From an uncultured Clostridia bacterium (GTDB lineage Bacteria > Bacillota > Clostridia > UBA1381): a stretch of DNA of 24,797 bases. The notes beneath the pieces are model-generated. The model saw only the letters and a list, made by a program, of their open reading frames with translations. It did not search any database and was not told the DNA's origin. A program made the position numbers and the translations under genes. The stretch covers positions 1-24,797 of the forward strand of contig CAKSJF010000035.1 of NCBI GenBank assembly GCA_934462945.1, read 5' to 3'. The number at the start of each line of letters is the position of its first letter. Within the stretch, counting starts at the first letter, position 1. Below, piece after piece: positions 9,276-15,220 of this stretch.

Positions 9276-9462
9276 AAGTCTGAAAGAAAATTGCTCAGAG
9301 TACAGCTTTGCAGTGAGTGGTTGTGCTCAAGTCCAAATATAAATTTGGAAACAAGAGCCATGCAACAGCGTTCTAAATCTTTGATTTAGGTAACGCCACT
9401 GCTCTGTACGAATGTACCGCCCCGAGCAAAAAGTTGTGCTATGGGCGATTTTATTCAGACTT
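9276..9462 (-). ncRNA. large structured leader RNA, possibly raiA-motif-like
   Basis: Reading the minus strand, nested complementary segments close one another: AAGTCTGAA (9462-9454) with TTCAGACTT (9284-9276); TTGCTC (9429-9424) with GAGCAA (9296-9291); GTACAG (9409-9404) with CTGTAC (9305-9300); GCAGTG (9402-9397) with CACTGC (9315-9310). Inside lie two arms. One is GCGTT/AACGC plus CTAAATC/GATTTAG with an AAA loop (9396-9368). The other is GTTG/CAAC, GCTC/GAGC and TCCAAAT/ATTTGGA (9366-9320). CGCCC (9447-9443) can also pair with GGGCG (9422-9418) across the second helix as a pseudoknot. A consensus promoter lies just upstream and the EIIC-like gene begins 29 bases downstream with no terminator between. 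Size, closed multibranch fold and host suggest the raiA motif, but I cannot confirm that family by eye. It could instead be an undescribed riboswitch. Confidence 0.75.
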
Positions 9463-9502
9463 TCTGCTCCTTTTTTTCATTAATGCATTTAGTAATACTT
9501 CT

Positions 9503-9530
9503 ATTATATCAAATTCTCGGAATTTGTCAA
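9503..9530 (-). promoter_or_regulatory. strong sigma-A promoter for the structured leader RNA and EIIC-like operon
   Basis: On the minus strand a perfect TTGACA (9525-9530) and a perfect TATAAT (9503-9508) are separated by 16 bases. The start point would be near 9496, about 34 bases before the first helix of the leader. The rest of the 9247-9647 gap holds only the leader and the upstream gene's terminator. Confidence 0.85.
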
Positions 9531-9614
9531 TATTTCACACTTTTTCACTTACGCTTTCGTGGGAATTGACAAAACTTTCAGAAAAACAAACAAGATTTTA
9601 TCCTTTTATGATAC

Positions 9615-9641
9615 AAAAAGAGGATGCGTTTTTGCATCCTC
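9615..9641 (-). terminator. Rho-independent terminator of the sigma/anti-sigma operon
   Basis: On the minus strand GAGGATGC pairs with GCATCCTC (8-bp stem, loop AAAAAC) and is followed by TTTTT. It begins 6 bases after the anti-sigma stop codon. Confidence 0.9.
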
Positions 9642-9647
9642 CCATTG

Positions 9648-10625
9648 TTATTCACCGACAATTTTAAACCGGACATTCGACTGATTTCCGGCGCGGTTCT
9701 GATAAGAAATACCGTTTTGATCCAGTTCGTTTAAAAACTGATTCATTTCACTTTTGGACATTTCATAAACCCGGTTTTTATAATCTCCGTATTTTCCGGC
9801 TATACTCTTTGCATCGGACAGCTGATCCTGATTTACTGCCACACTGCCGACAGAGAAACCAGACGTGTCAAACGTGCTTTTATTCCGTGCAGCTCCGGCA
9901 GATGCTGTCCCTGCATCAGCAGAATCTACCGCTGCGGATGCAGAAAAGCTTTGCACCTCGGAGTCCTCTGCACCCCCTGCTGACTTTGCCATCGGCGCCT
10001 CCTCGCGGGACGGCACAGCAGTCGGTGCGGATTTCTCTGCCTGCTTCGTTCTTGCAGTTGCCGCCGGTGCGCTGGTCTGCCTTGGAGCCGGTGTCGCAGT
10101 ACGCTTTGGAGCCTGGCTCGGCGTCACTGCCGGCGCTTGTGTTTCCGCCGGCTGTACCTCCTCCGGAACAGTTTCCGCCACTTCCTCCGGCGCCGTCTCC
10201 GTTGCTGCCGGGATTTCGGTTTCCTCCGGACTCAGCGTCGGCGTACTCATCACAATCTGCTCATCCTGCATTCCGACAGAATCCTTTGAAAGCTTCAGCA
10301 TATCCACCTTTAAGAACACACCGACCAAAAGCGCCGCCGCTAAAACCGGAGCAACTCTCCTCATGCGCAGATAAGAAAAAATAACTGCTTTTTTCTCCTG
10401 CCGCTTTTCCTCATGAATTTTCTGCATAACCTCTGCCTTAAAGTTTTCCGGCAACCGAGGCTTTGGCATTTTCGGCATTTCTTTCTGCATTTTTTTTGCA
10501 AATGCAAGTTCTTCCCTGCATTGCTGGCAGGAAGAGAGGTGTTCTCCGATTTCCTGCATTTTCTCCGGAGACAGATCGCCGGCTATGTATAAGTCTAATA
10601 ATTCTGAGCATTCATCGCATTTCAT
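9648..10625 (-). CDS. membrane-anchored zinc-finger anti-sigma factor
   Basis: The 325-residue protein starts with an anti-sigma zinc-finger (zf-HC2) domain: Cys3, Cys6, then His29-x3-Cys33-x2-Cys36. A charged linker follows, and one membrane helix is at about residues 91-105 (VAPVLAAALLVGVFL). Outside the membrane there is a long stretch rich in Pro, Thr, Ala and Glu (about 115-230), then a serine/alanine-rich part and a small C-terminal domain of about 60 residues (from VNQDQLSDAKSIAG). The cytoplasmic domain would bind the ECF sigma factor encoded just upstream, and the outer part would sense the signal. The ATG at 10625 is chosen because the zinc finger begins there. A longer reading would overlap the sigma gene. 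Spacing to the sigma gene is 41 bases. The outer domain is not one I can name. Confidence 0.88.
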   Translation of the reverse strand: MKCDECSELLDLYIAGDLSPEKMQEIGEHLSSCQQCREELAFAKKMQKEMPKMPKPRLPENFKAEVMQKIHEEKRQEKKAVIFSYLRMRRVAPVLAAALLVGVFLKVDMLKLSKDSVGMQDEQIVMSTPTLSPEETEIPAATETAPEEVAETVPEEVQPAETQAPAVTPSQAPKRTATPAPRQTSAPAATARTKQAEKSAPTAVPSREEAPMAKSAGGAEDSEVQSFSASAAVDSADAGTASAGAARNKSTFDTSGFSVGSVAVNQDQLSDAKSIAGKYGDYKNRVYEMSKSEMNQFLNELDQNGISYQNRAGNQSNVRFKIVGE

Positions 10626-10666
10626 CTCTTCTTGCCCCCCTTCTACTATCTTAGACGTAACAACTT

Positions 10667-11227
10667 CTAAAATTGTTCCCGTTTTTCCCATAAAATTTTT
10701 CGGAGTTTTGCTCTTGCTCTGCTAAGCCTGGATTTTACCGTTCCAATCGGCATCATTAACACAGCCGCAATCTCCTCATAACTCTTTCCGTCCAGGTCGT
10801 AAAGCGTCAGAATCCATTTGGAATTATGGTCAAGCTCGTTGATTGCCTCCCGGATCATCCGCTGGGTTTCTTTTTTCTCGATCAGATTTTCCGGCTGGTT
10901 GGATTCCTGCCGCGGCAGCTGACCCTCACCCTCTTCCAGAATCTGCTCCAGACTGTAGAGTTGTTCGCGTTTTTTCCGCAGCGCGTCATAGCACACATTC
11001 TGCACAATCCGGTATAACCAGGTATAAACAGAGCATTCGCCCCGGAAATTCGGAATTGCAAAATAGATTTTTACAAATGCGTTCTGCGCCGCGTCGCACG
11101 CTTCATCATAGTCGGACAGCATACCGTAGCAAATCCGCATTACGCGTTCCTGATATTTTTCCACCAGCTCCTCAAACGCTGATTCATTGCCCTCCTGGAC
11201 AGATTCAATTAAATCCTCATCCGTCAT
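10667..11227 (-). CDS. ECF-family RNA polymerase sigma factor
   Basis: The 186-residue protein has only sigma regions 2 and 4, as in group 4 (ECF) factors such as SigW. Region 2 runs from about FEELVEKYQERVMRICYGML through GECSVYTWLYRIVQN. After an acidic linker of about 30 residues, region 4 ends with YEEIAAVLMMPIGTVKSRL, the helix-turn-helix that reads the -35 element. The ATG has GGAGG 7 bases upstream. Its partner anti-sigma factor is encoded next in the same direction. The gene begins 54 bases after aroC with a hairpin in the gap, so it may share aroC transcripts or have its own promoter, which I could not identify. The regulon is unknown. Confidence 0.93.
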   Translation of the reverse strand: MTDEDLIESVQEGNESAFEELVEKYQERVMRICYGMLSDYDEACDAAQNAFVKIYFAIPNFRGECSVYTWLYRIVQNVCYDALRKKREQLYSLEQILEEGEGQLPRQESNQPENLIEKKETQRMIREAINELDHNSKWILTLYDLDGKSYEEIAAVLMMPIGTVKSRLSRARAKLRKILWEKREQF

Positions 11228-11248
11228 ACGCTGCCCTCCTTTCTTTTT

Positions 11249-11276
11249 GCAATCCTGCCGTCGACCCGGGGATTGC
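11249..11276 (-). other. hairpin between aroC and the ECF sigma gene
   Basis: GCAATCC and GGATTGC form a 7-bp stem around a GC-rich loop containing GTCGAC. On the minus strand it is followed by AAAAAG rather than a T-run, so it is not a classical terminator. It sits 9 bases before the sigma gene's GGAGG. It may affect translation or mRNA stability; function unproven. Confidence 0.45.
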
Positions 11277-11281
11277 CTTTC

Positions 11282-12433
11282 TTAAAATTGACTGATTCGG
11301 TTCATATAGCTTTGATAAGACATCTTCAAATCCTCCAGACAGTCGCCGGAGAATTTCTCTAAAAACGCTTTTGCAAGCTCAAAAGCCGCCGCGCTCTCTG
11401 CCACAATGGCACATGCCGGCACAGCGCAGACATCCGAACGCTCCACCGAGGCTTTTGTTTCGGATTTATCCGAAAGCTTCACCGTCCGGAGCGGATGATA
11501 CAGCGTTGGAATCGGTTTCATCGCCGCGCGCAGGATGATCGGTTCGCCATTGCTCATGCCGCCCTCAATACCGCCGGCACGGTTCGTCATCCGATAGAAT
11601 CCGTTCCGGTAGCCGATTTCATCATGCACAGAAGACCCAAACTGCTCCGACTGCTGAAACCCGGTTCCGATCTCGACACCTTTAATTGCCTGAATACTCA
11701 TTAGTGCCATGGCAAGCTTTGCGTCCAGTTTACGGTCGTAATGTACATAGCTCCCCAGTCCTGCCGGGACATTCCGGATGATCACCTCGACCACACCGCC
11801 CAGACTCTCTCCTGCCGCCTTTGCACGGTCAATCTGCTCCATTGCAAGCTTTTCACATTCTGCATCTCCAAAAGAAACCGGCGACTTTGCCACACGTTCA
11901 AAAAAGTCCTGCTCTGCCGGGTCTGCTTTGTCGCACACCTCGCCGATGCGTACCACGCGTGAATCAACCGAAATTCCAAATTGCTCCAAAAGCGATTCTG
12001 CCACCGCCCCGACAGCCACTCTTGCCGCCGTCTCCCGCGCGCTTGCACGCTCCAGAACATTTCTGAAATCCCGGTGGTTATATTTCATACCGCCGGTCAG
12101 ATCGGCATGCCCCGGACGGGGGCAATCTACCACACGCTCCGGCGCTGCCGTTTCTGCACCCATAATATGCGCCCAGTTTTCAAAATCGCGGTTTTGAATC
12201 TGCAAGCTAATCGGACTGCCTAAGCTGATACCGCCGCGCACACCCGAAAGAATTTCCGCCTGGTCGTGCTCAATCTGCATTCTGCCGCCTCTGCCATAGC
12301 CTTTCTGACGTTTTGCAAGCATCTGATCAATTTTTTCTTTTGAAACCGGAATTCCGGACGGCATTCCCTCTATAATTGCAGTCAAAGCCTTTCCATGCGT
12401 TTCTCCTGCCGTCAAATATCGCAGCACAGCCAT
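11282..12433 (-). CDS. aroC: chorismate synthase
   Basis: This is the last enzyme of the shikimate pathway. It converts 5-enolpyruvylshikimate-3-phosphate to chorismate using reduced FMN. The 383-residue protein begins MAVLRYLTAGETHG. It contains YGRGGRMQIEHD (about 48-59), the RPGHADLTG block, and the signature region NRAGGIEGGMSNGEP (about 290), all typical of the family. The first ATG of the open frame (12451) is not used here because AAAGGA lies about 6 bases before the ATG at 12433 and the family starts at this methionine. A separate promoter precedes it, and the ECF sigma gene follows 54 bases downstream. The gene stands apart from other aromatic-pathway genes. Confidence 0.95.
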   Translation of the reverse strand: MAVLRYLTAGETHGKALTAIIEGMPSGIPVSKEKIDQMLAKRQKGYGRGGRMQIEHDQAEILSGVRGGISLGSPISLQIQNRDFENWAHIMGAETAAPERVVDCPRPGHADLTGGMKYNHRDFRNVLERASARETAARVAVGAVAESLLEQFGISVDSRVVRIGEVCDKADPAEQDFFERVAKSPVSFGDAECEKLAMEQIDRAKAAGESLGGVVEVIIRNVPAGLGSYVHYDRKLDAKLAMALMSIQAIKGVEIGTGFQQSEQFGSSVHDEIGYRNGFYRMTNRAGGIEGGMSNGEPIILRAAMKPIPTLYHPLRTVKLSDKSETKASVERSDVCAVPACAIVAESAAAFELAKAFLEKFSGDCLEDLKMSYQSYMNRISQF

Positions 12434-12459
12434 ACACATCCTTTCGCACATATAAATTT

Positions 12460-12488
12460 AGTATATCATTATTCCCGGTCAGACGCAA
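12460..12488 (-). promoter_or_regulatory. probable promoter of aroC
   Basis: On the minus strand TTGCGT (12483-12488), a 17-base spacer and TATACT (12460-12465) precede aroC by 26 bases. The -35 is a weak match. Confidence 0.5.
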
Positions 12489-12520
12489 GTATTTTCTACA
12501 AATTGTAATGAACTCGTAAC

Positions 12521-12575
12521 AAAAGAGGGGATGTAAAAAGAATGCAGAACAATCTGTACCTTTTTTGACATCCCC
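12521..12575 (-). terminator. long hairpin terminator after the phage-tail-like module
   Basis: GGGGATGT and ACATCCCC (12568-12575 and 12527-12534) enclose a further A-run/T-run pairing and an inner CAGA/TCTG stem, giving a hairpin of nearly 50 bases. It is followed on the minus strand by TCTTTT. It begins 10 bases after the small gene's stop. The near symmetry means it could also act on the other strand. Confidence 0.7.
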
Positions 12576-12585
12576 TTTTGCTACA

Positions 12586-12780
12586 TCATGCTAATTGTTC
12601 AAGCGACATACTGCAAACCTGGTTTTTTTCGTCAATCAGACTCTGTAATTCGGAAAGATCTTCCTCTGTCAAAACGCCTTTTTCAAAATAGGCGCCTGCA
12701 TTTAAGATGATCTGATAGTCTGCCATGCTGCCAACTGCGCTTTTAAAGCCAAGCATTAAAAATTTTCTGTAATCAAACAT
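12586..12780 (-). CDS. small protein (64 aa) coupled to the phage-tail-like collagen protein
   Basis: I do not recognise a family with certainty. The product, MFDYRKFLMLGFKSAVGSMA then a helical, acidic second half with VLTEEDLSELQSLIDE, has no signal peptide and one possible amphipathic N-terminal helix. Its size, its place directly after a tail-fibre-like gene and the form AYFEKGVLTEEDLSEL recall the small XkdX-like proteins encoded after tail fibres in Bacillota prophages, but similarity is loose. The ATG at 12780 shares its A with the TGA of the preceding gene and has GGAGG 9 bases upstream. A TTG three bases earlier is an alternative. A terminator follows at once, so this gene ends the transcription unit. 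Confidence 0.7.
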   Translation of the reverse strand: MFDYRKFLMLGFKSAVGSMADYQIILNAGAYFEKGVLTEEDLSELQSLIDEKNQVCSMSLEQLA

Positions 12781-15080
12781 CAACTGTTTCCTCCGTTCAC
12801 TAAAATTGCATTTTTTATTTCGGTTACGACCTTATTAATATCCTGATAATAAGAAAGCTCAATCTGATACGGCGCAAGCTCTGTCCGTGCAAACAAATAG
12901 TTCACATTTCCGGACTGGATTTTCAGTCCGGTCACTGCCTGCGTCATCTCCGCATTCAGCGGACTGTTCATGTACACAACCTGTTCCTGCCCCTGATACG
13001 GAACATAGCCAGAGCCTTTTGCCGCTGTTTTTTCCACTTCCTCCAGTATCGGATTTTTGCAGAATGTTTCATAAAACAGCTTGAGATTTTCCCGTGCTGC
13101 TGAATTACCGCCCAGACAGATATAATCGTTTCCGGTTGCGTCAAATAGGACAGTCGACGGGCAATAAGCGGCCGCCTCCGGATGACCAATCCATTTGTTG
13201 CTTGTTCCTTTTCCAAACAGACCTCCCAGAGAAATCATCAGCTCCGCCTCATTCGCATTTCCTAAAAACAAGTTGTCCGAAACTGAAAAAACATACCGCC
13301 GCCCCGGCTTGGTCATCAACCGCCAGCACAGTCTGCTCTGCGAAATGCCGTAAATATTTTCCGGATTCTCGTAATAATCCAGATCGAACAGGTTTTTACC
13401 GCAAAGTAACACCGGAAGCCGGTATTTTCCAGCCTGTGCGTTTTCACCGTTATTCCTCTCAAAGGCTGTTCGGTTGATTCCCTCCTCTAACTGCGGAAAA
13501 AATACATTCTGATCGCAGAGTGTACCTTTCTGAATCAAAATTCCAGCCTGAACCGAATCAAAATCATAGCCAAGGTTCGGAAAATCAATCGTGAGCGGCT
13601 CACTTCCGGATGTGACCTTTTTCCCGATCAATACCCCGTTCCGGAAAAATTCCAGATATACATCCATCGATTCATCAATCCCACCGGACAGCGTGTAGCA
13701 TTTCTGCTGATCAATCCGGCTATACAGTTCTGAATCCACCACGCACGAGACTTCTGCCGCTGCCGTTCCATTTGCTGCAACCGTTCCGTTGCCGCGGTCG
13801 GTAAAGGTGATACCGCTGTTCGTCCTTGAACCCGAGAAAAACGGATAATGAATCAGATTTCTGCCCACCAGATCTCCGGTGTTCAGATTTGTAGGAATCG
13901 TTCTTGTCTGTCCTCCGCGGACAAGCTGCGGACGAAAACAAATCTGATCACAGGTCACTCCGCTTGCCACACGAAGTACGATTGTCGGGTATTCTTTGCT
14001 TTCTTCTGCCGGTGTAAAGGATACCGTTTTCCCTATATCTGCCGGGACAGAAGCCGCTCCGGTACTCAAAAGATATACAAACCATTTGTTATTCGCACCA
14101 TCGGAGGGTGCGCCGGAAAAGGTGTATGTAACACCTTTTTTTAAAGCCCCTTTTTCGATACGCTTTGCAATGATATACTCTGCCTTTGCCGTTGCCGTTC
14201 CGCTGGCGGTCACAGTTCCGTTTCCGTCATCTGAAAACGTGATGCCGTTAATTGTTTTTGTCACTGCCGGATAGGGAAACTGAATATAGTTTCCGTCTCC
14301 GCGCACCTTGCAGGAAAGCAGTTCCTCATTCTCCAGTCCGTCTGTGATGGAAACAGGGTAATCCTGCACCTCGGCATGCGGAACAGAAAGCTTTTTTAAG
14401 GCTTCTTTTTCTAAAAGAATCTGATTTTGAAATTCCTCCAAATCCGCATCCGTCCAGTAGTCCACACCGCGTACCGGTGTTTTTCCGTCCTGACCGGGGT
14501 TTCCCTTTTCACCTTGTTCACCCCGTTCTCCTTTTTCTCCTTTTTCGCCAGGGATTCCCTGCAAGCCGCGCGCGCCCTGCGCACCCGTATCTCCTTTTTC
14601 ACCTTTTTCTCCGGTATCTCCCTTGTCGCCCTTTGCCCCTTTCGAGGGAAGTCCGCTGTCCTTGCTTTCTTTTTTCTTGGCATCCCAGAAATACCAGTTT
14701 CCATTTGCGCCGATAGTCGGGACGCTATGGGAGAGCGCCGCAGAAAGCGTTTCCATGTAAACCTCCCACACGTCTGCCTCCGGAACAGCCGGTGCTGTAG
14801 TCTCTCCCTGATATGCTCCCTCTAAAACACTCATTCTGCACCAATTGGTTGCAATTCGCTTACTTCCGTCTGTTCCGTAGACACCGATTTCAAAACCATC
14901 CGTGTCCGATAACATTTCTTCCGGAAGCATGCATTGTCCATCCGTGATCAAAACAGGTCCAAAAACTGTTTCACCATGCCGGAATACCGCCAGGCGGCTG
15001 GCACTCTCCCAGTCGCCGTCAAAGGTAAACCGGCATTGGTAGTAGTTTTTTGTTCCTGTGTTTGCCATTTCCGTTCCCAC
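12780..15080 (-). CDS. phage-tail-fibre-like protein with collagen-like repeats
   Basis: The protein has 766 residues from the GTG at 15080. The N-terminus (about 1-100) resembles baseplate/tail upper domains (BppU-like) of Bacillota phages. PTIGANGNWYFWD follows at about 121-133, then about 17 Gly-X-Y triplets at 148-200, then GVDYWTDADLEEF, a linker typical of tail proteins. Two related beta-rich repeats follow, from about 278 (NGITFSDDGNGTVTASGTA) and 422 (SGITFTDRGNGTVAANGTA), with a looser third from about 560. No signal peptide or anchor is seen. GTG 15080 has its nearest AAAGGAG 14 bases away. An in-frame ATT at 15119 has AGGAGG 9 bases upstream and adds a segment (IFKFTVKGDRLYSV) that looks like a natural start, so the true protein may be 779 residues. 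It is transcribed from a promoter with a LexA-like box. Confidence 0.85.
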   Translation of the reverse strand: MGTEMANTGTKNYYQCRFTFDGDWESASRLAVFRHGETVFGPVLITDGQCMLPEEMLSDTDGFEIGVYGTDGSKRIATNWCRMSVLEGAYQGETTAPAVPEADVWEVYMETLSAALSHSVPTIGANGNWYFWDAKKKESKDSGLPSKGAKGDKGDTGEKGEKGDTGAQGARGLQGIPGEKGEKGERGEQGEKGNPGQDGKTPVRGVDYWTDADLEEFQNQILLEKEALKKLSVPHAEVQDYPVSITDGLENEELLSCKVRGDGNYIQFPYPAVTKTINGITFSDDGNGTVTASGTATAKAEYIIAKRIEKGALKKGVTYTFSGAPSDGANNKWFVYLLSTGAASVPADIGKTVSFTPAEESKEYPTIVLRVASGVTCDQICFRPQLVRGGQTRTIPTNLNTGDLVGRNLIHYPFFSGSRTNSGITFTDRGNGTVAANGTAAAEVSCVVDSELYSRIDQQKCYTLSGGIDESMDVYLEFFRNGVLIGKKVTSGSEPLTIDFPNLGYDFDSVQAGILIQKGTLCDQNVFFPQLEEGINRTAFERNNGENAQAGKYRLPVLLCGKNLFDLDYYENPENIYGISQSRLCWRLMTKPGRRYVFSVSDNLFLGNANEAELMISLGGLFGKGTSNKWIGHPEAAAYCPSTVLFDATGNDYICLGGNSAARENLKLFYETFCKNPILEEVEKTAAKGSGYVPYQGQEQVVYMNSPLNAEMTQAVTGLKIQSGNVNYLFARTELAPYQIELSYYQDINKVVTEIKNAILVNGGNS
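14481..14639 (-). repeat. collagen-like Gly-X-Y repeat coding segment
   Basis: It encodes about 17 consecutive G-X-Y triplets such as GDKGDTGEKGEKG, rich in Lys and Glu/Asp. Such repeats form trimeric triple helices in bacterial and phage fibres. Trimerisation here is inference. Confidence 0.9.
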
Positions 15081-15160
15081 GGAATAAAGACGATCTCCTT
15101 TTACTGTAAATTTAAAAATAACCTTTCTCCTCCTGTGACTGCGCGCACAGTAAAATAGTT

Positions 15161-15174
15161 CGAACCTATGTTTG
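15161..15174. promoter_or_regulatory. LexA (SOS) box-like operator
   Basis: CGAACCTATGTTTG fits the Gram-positive LexA/DinR pattern CGAAC-N4-GTTYG, with matching half-sites and a TATG-type centre. It begins one base downstream of the -10 element and covers the expected start point near 15169, the standard place for a repressor. An overlapping GTTCGAAC palindrome (15158-15165) shares one half-site. LexA binding is inferred from the motif only. Confidence 0.6.
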
Positions 15175-15175
15175 T

Positions 15176-15204
15176 ATTATACCACAAAAAGGCAGTTTTG
15201 TCAA
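15176..15204 (-). promoter_or_regulatory. consensus sigma-A promoter of the phage-tail-like module
   Basis: TTGACA (15199-15204) and TATAAT (15176-15181) on the minus strand are separated by exactly 17 bases, a full consensus. The start point would be near 15169, just beyond the feoB stop codon, with AGGAGG at about 15129-15134. Confidence 0.9.
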
Positions 15205-15220
15205 GACCTTTTTTGCTATT

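Noticed and set aside
9451..9480. Nine-codon open frame (ATG to TAA) at the start of the structured leader, as a leader peptide
   Set aside because: It has no ribosome-binding site, starts only about 16 bases from the predicted transcript start, and overlaps the first helix. It has no run of a single regulatory amino acid beyond Lys/Arg, so chance is more likely.
9809..10384. Long open frames on the plus strand opposite the anti-sigma gene
   Set aside because: They are rich in Pro, Ser or Ala with no domain and no ribosome-binding site. They arise from the low-complexity Pro/Thr/Ala codons of the real gene on the other strand.
12586..15080. Complete prophage
   Set aside because: Only two phage-like genes lie between housekeeping genes. 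No integrase, att repeats or structural and lysis genes are visible.
15186..15213. Terminator for feoB formed by AAAAAGG and CCTTTTT
   Set aside because: The stem is almost all A-T with a 14-base loop, and it coincides with the -35 and spacer of the strong promoter. It may be accidental.
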